From JBBDXS01 sp964418365 (GTDB lineage Bacteria > Chloroflexota > Dehalococcoidia > DSTF01 > RBG-16-68-14): 64,000 nt of DNA. Below the pieces are notes generated by a model, which was given only the letters and a program-made list of their open reading frames with translations, had not been told where the DNA came from and did no database searches. Where the stretch lies: positions 33,358 through 97,357 of the forward strand of contig CAYQLM010000002.1 of NCBI GenBank assembly GCA_964418365.1, in the 5' to 3' direction. This document shows, in pieces, positions 26,603 through 36,696 of this stretch (the stretch's first letter is position 1; each line of letters begins with the position of its first letter). The translations under genes were made by a program, and so were the position numbers.

Positions 26603-27421
26603 ATGATCCGCAAGGCAGCGCTGCCGGCCCTCGCCGTCGTCGGGCTGACAGCCGCCGCGCTCGCCATCGTCCTCTTCGTCACCCGCGGCTCATCGACCGA
26701 GCCGCTCGCGTCGCACACGGCGGCCATCGTCGACCAGCTCGGCTTCACCGCGCCCGCCCCGGCGTTCGTCGCGGAGGCGACGCGGGCGCTGGAGCAGGCC
26801 GGCTACACGGTCGACTACTTCCCGAGCGAGCAGGTCACGGTCGACTTCTATCGCGAGCTGCCCGCGCGCGGCTACGGCCTGGTCATCGTGCGCGCGCACT
26901 CAGGCTTCGCGGCGAAAGATGCGTCAACACTGGCAGCCGAACTCGCGAGCCGGGAGGGCGATACGTTCCTCTTCTCTTCGGAGCCCTACAGCGAGGACAA
27001 GTACACGCAGGAGCAGATCGACCAGCGGCTCGGCGTGGCGGCCTATCTTGACCCCACCGGCGTTCCGGGCGACCCCGAGGCGCTCCTGGCGGCGTTCAAC
27101 AGTGCGCCGAGGTACTTTGGCATCAAGCCCAGCTTCATCCAGTCCTCCACGCACGGCCGGTTCGAACGCGCCACCGTCATCCTCATGGGGTGCTACGGGC
27201 TCTCCTCCAATGCCTTGGCGAAGGCGTTCGTAAAGAAGGGGGCGCAGGCCGTCGTCGGCTGGGACGACCTGGTCTCAGCGGGTCACACGGACACCACGAC
27301 CGAACGCCTGCTCACACACCTCCTCGCCGACAACCTCCCCGTCGATGCCGCCGTCGCGCAGACCGCGGCGGAGTCCGGCCCCGACCCGACGTATGGCGGC
27401 AAGCTCACGCTATACCGCTGA
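26603..27421 (+). CDS. Membrane-anchored caspase-like (clan CD) protein
   Basis: A 272-residue protein with one N-terminal span (ALAVVGLTAAALAIVLFV) and an outer domain. A histidine in VIVRAHSG (His99) and a cysteine in VILMGCYGL (Cys197) stand where caspase, CHAT and gingipain-type peptidases keep their His-Cys dyad. The following stretch, LAKAFVKKGAQAVVGWDD, matches the LAxAFxxxGAxxVV segment after the cysteine in CHAT domains. Proteolytic activity is likely but not shown, and the substrate is unknown. It follows the cupredoxin gene by one base. A remnant of a second copy of its 3' end is at 27550. Confidence 0.65.
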   Translation: MIRKAALPALAVVGLTAAALAIVLFVTRGSSTEPLASHTAAIVDQLGFTAPAPAFVAEATRALEQAGYTVDYFPSEQVTVDFYRELPARGYGLVIVRAHSGFAAKDASTLAAELASREGDTFLFSSEPYSEDKYTQEQIDQRLGVAAYLDPTGVPGDPEALLAAFNSAPRYFGIKPSFIQSSTHGRFERATVILMGCYGLSSNALAKAFVKKGAQAVVGWDDLVSAGHTDTTTERLLTHLLADNLPVDAAVAQTAAESGPDPTYGGKLTLYR

Positions 27422-27448
27422 TCTCGTTGCTTCCACGCCGACGCAAGC

Positions 27449-27472
27449 GTAGGGGAGCCTTTCAGGGCTCCC
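27449..27472. repeat. GTAGGG palindromic repeat, copy 3
   Basis: GTAGGGGAGCC then TTTCAGGGCTCCC, a hairpin 28 bases after the caspase-like gene. Confidence 0.75.
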
Positions 27473-27509
27473 GCTGCCACCCGGGCTAGGCCAGACCTCC
27501 GATCGCCAT

Positions 27510-27546
27510 CACCCCTCTCCATTTGGGAGAGGGGACGGGGTGAGGG
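27510..27546. repeat. CCCTCTCC palindrome
   Basis: CACCCCTCTCC, loop, GGGAGAGGGG, then GGGGTGAGGG. Similar elements lie at 28235, 60558 and 61231. Confidence 0.75.
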
Positions 27547-27549
27547 CAT

Positions 27550-27597
27550 TCCGGCCCCGACCCCACCTACGGCGGCAAGCTGCCTGTGTACCGCTGA
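27550..27597 (+). pseudogene. Duplicated 3' end of the caspase-like gene
   Basis: Reads SGPDPTYGGKLPVYR and stop, against SGPDPTYGGKLTLYR at the real end 176 bases upstream. Two palindromic repeats lie between the copies. Confidence 0.8.
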
Positions 27598-27612
27598 AGG
27601 GCTGTCGTGCGC

Positions 27613-28110
27613 TCATGGAGGGAACAGGCTCGCAAGCAAGGCGGCCGCGAGCTCGTTCGAAGGCCGGTCCGTGGTATCCACGCTGAAGTCGAAGTCTACG
27701 CCTTCGTAGATCCATCGCATCTGCTGCTCAGCCCAACCCCGCAGCCTATCGCTCCGCGCGGCCTCGCGTTCGCGCAGACGCTCCAGCGAGCAGCGCACAG
27801 CGATCACCTTCGTGCCCGGAACGCCCCGCAAGATCGACAGACAGCGATCGCGCAGGTCGTGTTCGTCGGGCAGCGAGCCGTCGACGATGATGTCGATCCC
27901 GCCGCGACCGAACGCGGCGATCGCCGCGTGCATCGCGACGACGACTCGCGACCGGAACTCGGGGTCTTGCAAGGCGGGATGGTCTGGCCGTAGCGTCGGC
28001 GCAAAGCGATCGGCCTCGAGGTGCAGAAGCGGCCGCGGAGAGATCGCCTGCAGCGCCGCCGCGAAACTCGTCTTCCCGGACGAGGACGTGCCGCTTAGCA
28101 CGATGAGCAT
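27613..28110 (-). CDS. Chloramphenicol phosphotransferase-like P-loop kinase
   Basis: A 165-residue P-loop protein with Walker A GTSSSGKTS at residues 7-15 and a LEADRF motif that fits the CPT family, which phosphorylates chloramphenicol at its 3'-hydroxyl. The later DIIVDGSL strand and RCSLERLREREAAR (lid) also fit. Many relatives act on other small molecules, so resistance should not be assumed. It is alone on the minus strand, between repeat-rich stretches. An overlap of its 3' side with the caspase-gene remnant is avoided by 15 bases. Confidence 0.75.
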   Translation of the reverse strand: MLIVLSGTSSSGKTSFAAALQAISPRPLLHLEADRFAPTLRPDHPALQDPEFRSRVVVAMHAAIAAFGRGGIDIIVDGSLPDEHDLRDRCLSILRGVPGTKVIAVRCSLERLREREAARSDRLRGWAEQQMRWIYEGVDFDFSVDTTDRPSNELAAALLASLFPP

Positions 28111-28234
28111 CGCGCTAGCACGATACTGGCTTCGCCCCGCGCCCGCTATCGACTTCGCGGTGGCTCATCCCAGCGACGGCGGCGCGCTCAGCCCTCACCG
28201 CGACCCTTCGCCAAGCTCAGGGCAGGCTCTGCGA

Positions 28235-28277
28235 TCACCCCTCTCCCGCTCGCGGGAGAGGGGCTGGGGGTGAGGGC
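28235..28277. repeat. CCCTCTCC palindrome
   Basis: TCACCCCTCTCCCGCTCGCG then GGAGAGGGGC: a stem around GCTCGC, followed by TGAGGG. It lies just upstream of a promoter. Confidence 0.75.
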
Positions 28278-28280
28278 TGA

Positions 28281-28308
28281 TTGACATCGCGCCTACGTGG
28301 CGTACACT
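28281..28308 (+). promoter_or_regulatory. Promoter of the RCC1-repeat gene
   Basis: TTGACA (28281-28286), 16 bases, TACACT (28303-28308). TTGGTGGCG follows 11 bases later, a weaker form of the CTGGTGG leader start. Confidence 0.8.
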
Positions 28309-28357
28309 GACGGCATCGATTGGTGGCGTCCCCGCAGCCGCCACGGCGAGGCTCTCG

Positions 28358-29805
28358 TTGGCAAAGCAGCTTTCTGTGCTCATTCTCATCGCGCTGCTCG
28401 CGGCTGGCGTTGCAGAGGTGGAGCCGGCTCGTGCGAACAGCATGGCAGCCGTGTCCGCCGGCGGCGGCCATACGTGCGCCTTGACTACGGCTGGCGGCGT
28501 AATGTGCTGGGGCTTCAACGCCTACGGTCAATTAGGGAACGGCACAAGCGCCGGACCACAAATTTGTGTCAGCGGGCCCTATTCCTATCCCTGCAGCACA
28601 GTTCCGGTGAATGTCACGGGCTTGAGTGGCGGAGTGACTTCGGTGTCTGCAGGCTCTCAATCGTGCGCCGTTACTTCCGCGGGCGGGGTGAAGTGCTGGG
28701 GTGGGAATTCGAATACTCCAATGGACGTTACCGGGATCGGCGGTGCAGTCGCTATATCGGCTGGTGGGAACCACATCTGTGTTTTGACTAATGCCGGTGG
28801 AGTGAAGTGCTGGGGTTACAACGCGGACGGGGAAGCTGGAAACGGCACGATTACGAATACGGGTTGCTTATGTGTCCTAGCCCCTGGATGTATTGGGGTT
28901 GACCAGTGGCGTTGTGGCCATCTCAGCAGGAGGCGCCCACACATGCGCCGTCACCACGAGCGGAAGCGTCAAATGCTGGGGTTCGAATATCTTTGGACAG
29001 TTGGGAACCGGCACGTCGACGATAGGTGGGTGCAGCTGCATTCCTACGCCCGTCGATGTTGTTGGTCTGGCGAGCGGTATAGCGGATGTTTCCGCGGGAC
29101 CGGCCCACTCGTGTGTGCTTACGAATACACAAGGCGTAAAGTGCTGGGGTTGGAACGCGTATGGCAATTTGGGTGACGGAAGTTTCAACGGTCGCTTGGC
29201 GCCGGTAGATGTGGTTGGGCGTAGCCGCAGTCTCAGCGGGCGGAGAGGTATCGGGAGTCCTACCGTCGCACACCTGCGCCGTAACGACTGGTGGTCAGGT
29301 GAAGTGTTGGGGCGATGGTGCGGAAGGGCAGCTTGGAAACGGCGCGGCCTCGTCGAGCAACGTGCCGGTGGACGTGCAAGGCTTGACCAGCGGCGTCAGA
29401 TCAGTGTCAGCTGGAGGACACCACAGTTGCGCCGTGACTACGGACGACATGACGAAGTGCTGGGGTGCTAATCTCTATGGTCAGTTGGGAGATGCGACGA
29501 GCAGCGGCCCCGAGATCTGCGGCTCAGGCTTTCCCCCTTGCAGCACAATTCCTGTGGATGTACTCGTGGTTGCTAAGATCACGCCGACACCAACCGCCAC
29601 CCCGATCGCGCCGACGGCGACGCCCACTGGTACGCCTCAACCGCCCGTCGGCGGCATCTCTATCGATGGCGCCGCCCTCTCGCCCGACCGCACCGGCTCC
29701 CATCGATCTGCCGCCTTCCCGTTCGCCGCGCTCGCGCTCCTGGGTGTAAGCAGCGCTGTCGGCGCGATCTGGTTCGCGAGAAGACGACTACTTCGCTCTC
29801 GTTGA
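28358..29805 (+). pseudogene. Secreted RCC1-repeat beta-propeller protein with PVGGISID signal, two frameshifts
   Basis: The region encodes an export signal (LSVLILIALLAAGVAEV) and RCC1-type repeats of about 50 residues with the pattern SAGGxHxCAxTxxGxVKCWGxNxxGQLGxG, which would build a beta-propeller. Reading shifts frame near 28885 (where a 2-base loss from GCCCCTGTGG would explain it) and again near 29212. Without those shifts the protein would be about 482 residues, ending in a PTPTATPIAPTATPTG linker, PPVGGISIDGA, a hydrophobic span and ARRRLLRSR. Neither site is a homopolymer. Either it is a young pseudogene or the assembly has two errors; the strong promoter and start are intact. A TTG at 28358 begins the frame. 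Confidence 0.75.
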
Positions 29806-29874
29806 CAGCCATCCCGCCCCATCCGTTAAGCTGATGGCTGACGGCTGAGAGCTGATAGCCACCAAAGGAGCCCC

Positions 29875-31152
<1,278 letters not shown>

Positions 31153-31165
31153 GCATGTGATTGCC

Positions 31166-31205
31166 GTAGGGGCGCACGGCCGTGCGCCCTGTCGCCGCAG
31201 GCGAC
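31166..31205. repeat. GTAGGG palindromic repeat, copy 4, with second hairpin
   Basis: GTAGGGGCGCACGGC then CGTGCGCCC, followed by GTCGCC-GCA-GGCGAC. Same two-hairpin layout as 52194 and 53069. Confidence 0.85.
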
Positions 31206-31271
31206 GCCGCTTTTGACTCCGACTCATAGCCCACGTCCGTCGCCGGCTTCGACGGCGTCGTTTGCATAAGA

Positions 31272-31299
31272 AGAGAGGCCCCCAATTGGGGGCCTCTCT
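31272..31299 (-). terminator. Palindromic terminator between convergent genes
   Basis: AGAGAGGCCCCCAATT then GGGGGCCTCTCT, a perfect palindrome of 28 bases. It follows the minus-strand gene ending at 31323 by 24 bases; a near-copy follows the paralogue at 34081. The T-run is poor, so termination strength is uncertain. Confidence 0.7.
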
Positions 31300-31322
31300 T
31301 GATATTCCTGTGGTTCCGGCGG

Positions 31323-33575
31323 TTAGCAGTTCTGGTTGTACTGCTTCACCGCGGCCAGGATGTCCGCCACTGTCTGCTGGCCATCGGCCGGGCCCAGGTT
31401 CCACACGTTGCCACCGATGATCGCGGTGCGGTCGGTGTCAATCGAGTAGAGGGCGTGGCCCTGGCCCTTGCCGTACTTGCCGACGACGGCCAGGATGTCG
31501 GCCACGGTCTGCCCGTGCGGCGTGTTCACCTTCTCTGGGTTGAAGTAGTCCCAGCGGTTACTCGGGTCGCGGAGACCGCCACCCGAAGGACCACCAGGGG
31601 TGTCACCCAACTCGCGCTTGTCCGGGCAGCCGTCGCCGTCGCTGTCACGGCAGCCGGTGTAGCCGAGGCCAACGTTCGCAACGCAACCGCCGGCCTTGTC
31701 GCCCGGTGCCTGCCGTACCAACGCCAGCTTGACGTGGATCGGCGGGCCCTTCCCTGTCGCGTCCGGGTTCGTGCAGTTGGCGAGGCCCTGGACGACCCAG
31801 ATGTTCGCCTTGCCGATGCCCGTGTGAAGGTCGATCTTGGCCAGGACCTTCACGTTGCCCAACTGGCCGAGACCATCCCCGGCCGGCGGACTGTCCTGGA
31901 AGCAACCAAACAGGCTGAAGGTATTCGCGGTGTTGTCGATAGTGCCTGTCAACACAGTATGTGCGCTGTCGACGTCCGCGAATTGGTACTGCGAGACATC
32001 ACAGGGGAGTGTCGGACAGCCCGTTCCCTGGTTAGCGAGCGTCGCACAGCTGGCGGCTGCAAGGGCACAGCCCGGCGGGGCCGCGCCAGGTAGGCCGTCA
32101 CCGCAGAACTTGGCCGCAGCCGGCCCGCAGCTGTTGACGCCGGTCATCGGGTTCCCGGACGCGGCCTGCGGGTTCACCGTGATCGTCGCGGAGTCGATGT
32201 AGCACAGGATACGTGCGGTTAGGTTCTTCCCACTCTGCTGGATGTCTGCCTTGCAGTCGTAGTAGAGGCCGGGCGCGCCGACGTCGGCCCGTACTGCCTC
32301 AGCGGTGATGTCGTAGCTCCCGCTCACGTCCACCGGGCTGCCCCCGGTCGGGTCGTACGGGTTCCAGGGGTCGTCGCCGCACTTGGCGGTCGAGCCCACC
32401 TTGTCGGCGAACAGCTCGTCCATGTCGGTGCAGCCGTCGCCGTCGAAGTCACGCGTCGTCAAGATCCGCGTGAGCGAGATCGGGAACAGTACTCCGCCTG
32501 GACCCGGAGCGATTCCGTTCTGCGCTTCGGTGCACATGGCGTTCGTCGCGCCGAAGAACAGCGCCGCTGTGCCGAAGGAGACGCTGCCTACCGGCCCGTC
32601 TTGAGCCTTCGCGTTCGCAACTGTGGTCACAGTCACCACGTTCGGGCCTAGCGATCCGCCGATGTCGGCGAAGCAGCCCACCGTAATGAGCGTGTCAGGT
32701 GCAACCGGTGACCAAGGTGTGGGGAATTTGGGATCAGTACAGGCCGGTCCCCCCGCCGGACAGTACAATCCGTTCAGTTTGGTCGGCTGCAGCGGGCTGT
32801 ACGGCGGCGGGTCGACGTGGCCGTTGCAGCTGCCCTCATTTGCGACAACCGGCGTGGCGCCACCACCCGTGCTGTGCACTGCGGCGCAAGGCGGCTCGCC
32901 TGCGCCTACCCCCGCGGCGAACTCGGTGTAGCACTGCGCCGCGCTCTTTATCGTGAGCTTCGCCGCGTCCTCATCGGTGCGGACGATGCAATGGTAGAGC
33001 CCCGGGCCGGCGTCCACGTCGAAGAGGCCGGTGAGATTACCGCCGGGACACGGCTTAGGTGCCCATAGGGTCATCGTGTCGGAAGCCGGTGGATACTCGC
33101 TGGTATCTACTCCGGGGCATGGAGGTACCGCATCGAGTTCCACGGTTCCATCAGATACAGACGGCGTCGGTGGCGGCGGCGGTATCACTCCGCAATTGGT
33201 TGGTGTCGGTATGGGCGTAGGCACGGTAACACCGAAGCGCGGCGGGTTCGGCTGTGTGCCTCCCACCACTTTCCACCACTGCCCCTTCCACCACAAATTG
33301 TCTCCGATGAAAATCTTCTGGTCTGGTAGCTTGTTGACCCAAACGATCGCATATACCTTGTTCGGGCCGATGGAACAGTTGATAAACGCCTTTACCGTGG
33401 CCACCACTTTGAGGGGCGGCGCATCCATCGGATTCGGCGTCTTTGTGGGCACGATCGCTTGCGCCTTCGGCGCCGACGAACTCCCCAGGAGCATGAAGAC
33501 AATGAGCACTACGCCCAGCAGCCCGGCCAATGCGCCGAGCCCCAGCAGGCGTGCTCTTGGACTCACGCCTTGCAT
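31323..33575 (-). CDS. Large secreted protein with dockerin-like C-terminal module (paralogue 1)
   Basis: A 750-residue exported protein. Residues 8-31 form a signal or anchor (LLGLGALAGLLGVVLIVFMLL). Residues 45-110 carry a Trp-rich domain (IGDNLWWKGQWWKVVGG), followed by a Pro-rich linker. The middle is cysteine-rich, with repeated FDGDGCTDMDELF-like calcium loops. The last 110 residues form a module with DSDGDGCPDKRELG, NRWDYFNPEKVN, TVADILAVVGKYG and WNLGPADGQQTVADILAAVK, resembling dockerin or type-3 thrombospondin calcium repeats. From about residue 400 on it closely parallels the protein at 34081. The ATG follows GAGGAGG. Function unknown; binding to a partner or surface is inferred. 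Confidence 0.8.
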   Translation of the reverse strand: MQGVSPRARLLGLGALAGLLGVVLIVFMLLGSSSAPKAQAIVPTKTPNPMDAPPLKVVATVKAFINCSIGPNKVYAIVWVNKLPDQKIFIGDNLWWKGQWWKVVGGTQPNPPRFGVTVPTPIPTPTNCGVIPPPPPTPSVSDGTVELDAVPPCPGVDTSEYPPASDTMTLWAPKPCPGGNLTGLFDVDAGPGLYHCIVRTDEDAAKLTIKSAAQCYTEFAAGVGAGEPPCAAVHSTGGGATPVVANEGSCNGHVDPPPYSPLQPTKLNGLYCPAGGPACTDPKFPTPWSPVAPDTLITVGCFADIGGSLGPNVVTVTTVANAKAQDGPVGSVSFGTAALFFGATNAMCTEAQNGIAPGPGGVLFPISLTRILTTRDFDGDGCTDMDELFADKVGSTAKCGDDPWNPYDPTGGSPVDVSGSYDITAEAVRADVGAPGLYYDCKADIQQSGKNLTARILCYIDSATITVNPQAASGNPMTGVNSCGPAAAKFCGDGLPGAAPPGCALAAASCATLANQGTGCPTLPCDVSQYQFADVDSAHTVLTGTIDNTANTFSLFGCFQDSPPAGDGLGQLGNVKVLAKIDLHTGIGKANIWVVQGLANCTNPDATGKGPPIHVKLALVRQAPGDKAGGCVANVGLGYTGCRDSDGDGCPDKRELGDTPGGPSGGGLRDPSNRWDYFNPEKVNTPHGQTVADILAVVGKYGKGQGHALYSIDTDRTAIIGGNVWNLGPADGQQTVADILAAVKQYNQNC

Positions 33576-33637
33576 ACAGTTACCTCCTCTGTCATCCCTG
33601 ATTGAGTCTTGAGTACGGTTGGTCTGATTTCTAGAGA

Positions 33638-33754
33638 CTAGCCTGCCCCCTCCTTTCGCGAGCGATGCGCGCGCGTGAACGCCTGTATCGATTCCCACGC
33701 TTCTCGCCCGCGTGCCAGGTGGCACAGCGTACAGAGGAGGTACTTGCATGCCAT
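33638..33754 (-). CDS. Possible 38-residue Cys-rich leader peptide
   Basis: An open frame inside the leader reads MACKYLLCTLCHLARG and then WESIQAFTRAHR. The CxxxxCxxCH spacing suggests metal binding. There is no ribosome-binding site, and the sequence partly coincides with an arm of an inverted repeat, so it may be chance. Confidence 0.3.
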   Translation of the reverse strand: MACKYLLCTLCHLARGREAWESIQAFTRAHRSRKEGAG

Positions 33755-33772
33755 GGGACTCGATACAGGCGT
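33679..33772. repeat. 19-bp inverted repeat enclosing 56 bases
   Basis: ACGCCTGTATCGATTCCCA (33679-33697) and TGGGACTCGATACAGGCGT (33754-33772) are complementary at 18 of 19 positions. A smaller GTGCCA/TGGCAC stem lies inside. It could be an RNA structure or a small mobile element. Confidence 0.75.
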
Positions 33773-34028
33773 CCCGCAAGGACGCATCGGCAGCGTGATC
33801 GCGCCCGGGGCGCAATCAGCCGTACCAGGGGATGTCCGTGATCCTCGGGTGCTTCGTTGAACCGCCACGACGTGGCCGTTGCTGGGCCACCTTGCCACAG
33901 CATTCCTGCCCCCGCCCCTCGGAATGCACAGCCGATTGGGAATCGTATCCCACCGGGTTCTGTGCCACCGTCGCGTCTAGTATACACCCGCTCGTCAAGC
34001 CCCCAGATGTGCGGCGTGCGCTTCCTGA

Positions 34029-34056
34029 AGAGAAGCCCCCGATTGGGGGCCTCTCT
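34029..34056 (-). terminator. Terminator-like palindrome after paralogue 2
   Basis: AGAGAAGCCCCCGATT then GGGGGCCTCTCT, near-copy of the hairpin at 31272 and in the same position relative to the paralogous gene. Confidence 0.7.
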
Positions 34057-34080
34057 TGATTCGTCCTGTGGTGCCGGCGG

Positions 34081-36696
34081 TTAGCAGTTGTGGTTGTACT
34101 GCTTGACCGCGGCCAGGATGTCCGCCACCGACTGCTGGCCATCGGGCGGACCCAGGTTCCACACGTTGCCACCGATAAGCGCGGTGCGGTCGGTGTCGAT
34201 CTGGTAGGCAGCGTTGCCCTGGTTCTTGCCGTACTGGCCCACGACCTTGAGGATGTCCGCCACGGTCTGGGCGTGCGGCGTGTTGACCTTCTCCGGGTTG
34301 AAGAAGTCAAACGGGTTCATCGGGTCGCGCAGGCCGCCACCCGTGGGGCCACCCTGGGTGTCACCCAGCTCCCGCTTGTCCGGGCAGCCGTCGCCGTCGC
34401 CGTCACGGCAGCCGGTGTAGCCCAGGCCAACGTTAGCCACGCAGCCACCGGTCTTGTTGCCGGGCGCCTGCCGGACCGCCGCGACTTGAACGATGCCGCC
34501 GACGCCTGTCGGCGTGCCGGCTACGCAGTTGGCGCGCGTCTCGGCCACGTAGATATTGGCCTTGCCGATGCCGGTGTGAGCGTCGAACTTGGCCACGACG
34601 TAGACGTTGCCCAACTGACCCAAGCCGTCGCCTTCGGGCGGGTCGGCGCTGAAGCAGCCGGCCAGGTTAATGTTGTTACTGATGTTGTCCAACGTTCCGG
34701 TCAGCACCGTGTGCTTGTTGTCGACGTCCGCAAACTGGTACTGCGAAACGTCACAGGGGAGGGACGGACAGCCCGCTCCCTGACCTGCGAGAGTGGCGCA
34801 GGGCGGCGCGGTTTGGGCACAGCCCGGCGGCGCAGCTGCCGGTAAGCCGTCGCCGCAGAACTTGGCCGCAGCCGGCCCGCAGCTGTTGACGCCCGTCATT
34901 GAGTTGCCCGACGCCGCCTGCGGGTTCACCGTGATCCCTGCGGAATCGATGTAGCACAGGAGGCGAGCGGTCAGGTTCTTGCCGCTCTGCTGGATGTCAG
35001 TAATGCAGTTGTAGTAGAAGCCGGGCGCGCCCACATCGGCGCGAATGGCCTCAGCTGTGATGTCCCAGGTTCCGCTCACCTCCGAGCTGCCCTCAACCGC
35101 GTACGGGTTGAAGGGGTCCTGTGGACACTTGGTCGCTGAGCCCGGCTTGTTCTGCCAGAGCTTGTCCATGTCTGTGCAGGTGCCCACACCAGTGTAGACT
35201 CGCGTCGTGGCTCGCCGGGTCAGCGTCGATACCAGCGCGAGCGTCCCGTTGCCCGCCAACGTAACATCCCAGGTCCCGGCCTGGGCGTTCGTGCACTGGG
35301 AGTTGGTCGCAGCGATGTAGACCGTTGCGTTGTTCGTGTTCGAGTTGCCAATCGTCGGGTTGGTTGCCACGGCGTTTGTCGAGGTGGTCTTGACCACCAC
35401 GTTGGGGCCGAGGGTCGTGCCGAAGTCCGCCAGACAGCCGATCTGCCAGGTGCCGTCCGTCGGAACGCTCGAACCGTCCGGTGCCGTACATGGGCCAGAC
35501 TGACAGTAGAAGCCGTTGAGCTTGTACGGCGCGAGCGAGGTGTAAGGCGGCCCCGCGGAATAGCCCGCGCGGGCACCGCAGTCTCCTTCACCGGGCACGG
35601 TGTTCGTGACAGGGTTGGCCCCCTGCGGGCCGGGGCCGTGCCAGAGCCCGCACGGCGGCATCCCCGCCCCTATGGCGAGGGAAGCCGTAGACCCGCACGC
35701 GAGCGATGACTTCATCGCCTGCTGCCCGCCTGATATAGTCGAGTCCTCATCCGTCCGCACCATACACGCGTACGCCGTCGTCGCGGGCGACGGGTTATAC
35801 GTGCAAGGGCCCGCTGGCGCGGAAGTCCCCGCACAGGCGTCGAACAGCCCGCTTAGGACGCCCGCGCCGTCGGGCTTAGACGTGTCTTTCTTGCCGCCCG
35901 GCTGCTGTACCACGAGCTTATTGAAGAACTGATCGAAAGGTCCGGGGGTTCCGTTTATGTAGGGGAAGGGCGCAAAATCCTTAGGCCAAGCGACGTTCGG
36001 AATCTGCCAGACCTTATTGGTGAAGCCCGAAACCCGGGCGGCGCCCAGCCCCATCCGCAGCTTGTTGAGGAAGGCCTGTCCTCTAGCGTCGAAGCCCGTA
36101 TAGCATTCGATGAACTTAAGGTGTTCAATCTTCCCCTTCGCGCCGTTGATGAAGATTTTCTGTTTGTCGCGCTGGGTTTCGCTTTCATTCCCTATGACAT
36201 CGTTGCCAATTTGGGCTTGGCCGGGAAAACCATGGCCCACGATAAAGATGTTCAGTTTTCTGCGAGGGTTATTCGCGTTGTACGCATTATTGATTTCATC
36301 GACCGCTCCTTGCACGGTCGTTATTTTCTTTATACGATCATCGATGTTCGGCTGCTTACGCAATATGCGCTCGGCACCAACAAGATACCCGTCGGTATTG
36401 TCATCCTTGATGAGCGTGATATCGACTCTCTTCTCGACAGGCTGCAGGTTGGAAATGATCATGAAGTCGGCCTTCGCCGTCGGTGGGTTATTTTTCGCGG
36501 GCACTGGAACATCGACGAACGGCGGGAACCCCTTATTTCCTGCGCCTGGGCAGCCAGCTTCGGGCACGTCGCCGGGAGTTTGCGCACTGGTAGTTCCCGG
36601 GTGGAAGGCGAGAACTGTGGCAAAGGCCAGCGCCGCGATGATCCCGCCCCCCAGGACGAGATCGAGCAGACCTGCTCTTGAACTCACGCGTCGCAT
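34081..36696 (-). CDS. Secreted protein with caspase-like N-domain and dockerin-like C-terminal module (paralogue 2)
   Basis: An 871-residue exported protein with signal residues 15-39. Residues about 75-230 form a domain with IFIVGHGFPGQ (His155) and KFIECYTGFDARG (Cys198), the His-Cys arrangement of caspase-like and DUF4347-type domains. Next comes a cysteine-rich beta region shared with paralogue 1. The last 110 residues hold the calcium-loop module (DGDGDGCPDKRELG, MNPFDFFNPEKVN, WNLGPPDGQQSVADILAAVK). The ATG follows GAGGAGG. A peptidase or self-processing role is a guess from the two residues. Sequence in the C-terminal half is much closer to paralogue 1 than the N-terminal half, so the domain was gained or swapped. 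Confidence 0.78.
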   Translation of the reverse strand: MRRVSSRAGLLDLVLGGGIIAALAFATVLAFHPGTTSAQTPGDVPEAGCPGAGNKGFPPFVDVPVPAKNNPPTAKADFMIISNLQPVEKRVDITLIKDDNTDGYLVGAERILRKQPNIDDRIKKITTVQGAVDEINNAYNANNPRRKLNIFIVGHGFPGQAQIGNDVIGNESETQRDKQKIFINGAKGKIEHLKFIECYTGFDARGQAFLNKLRMGLGAARVSGFTNKVWQIPNVAWPKDFAPFPYINGTPGPFDQFFNKLVVQQPGGKKDTSKPDGAGVLSGLFDACAGTSAPAGPCTYNPSPATTAYACMVRTDEDSTISGGQQAMKSSLACGSTASLAIGAGMPPCGLWHGPGPQGANPVTNTVPGEGDCGARAGYSAGPPYTSLAPYKLNGFYCQSGPCTAPDGSSVPTDGTWQIGCLADFGTTLGPNVVVKTTSTNAVATNPTIGNSNTNNATVYIAATNSQCTNAQAGTWDVTLAGNGTLALVSTLTRRATTRVYTGVGTCTDMDKLWQNKPGSATKCPQDPFNPYAVEGSSEVSGTWDITAEAIRADVGAPGFYYNCITDIQQSGKNLTARLLCYIDSAGITVNPQAASGNSMTGVNSCGPAAAKFCGDGLPAAAPPGCAQTAPPCATLAGQGAGCPSLPCDVSQYQFADVDNKHTVLTGTLDNISNNINLAGCFSADPPEGDGLGQLGNVYVVAKFDAHTGIGKANIYVAETRANCVAGTPTGVGGIVQVAAVRQAPGNKTGGCVANVGLGYTGCRDGDGDGCPDKRELGDTQGGPTGGGLRDPMNPFDFFNPEKVNTPHAQTVADILKVVGQYGKNQGNAAYQIDTDRTALIGGNVWNLGPPDGQQSVADILAAVKQYNHNC

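Larger units (their letters stand above)
33576..34002 (-). promoter_or_regulatory. Long leader of paralogue 1
   Basis: Over 400 bases without a clear gene precede the 750-residue protein. The distal end (33966-34002) carries on the minus strand CTTGACG, GCGGGTGTATACTAGA and GCGACGGT, a block repeated upstream of paralogue 2 at 36991-37026. The leader contains a 19-bp inverted repeat and a 38-codon open frame. Confidence 0.5.

Noticed and set aside
27613..28110. Chloramphenicol resistance gene
   Set aside because: The family match is to the phosphotransferase fold only; many members act on other substrates, so I do not call it a resistance determinant.
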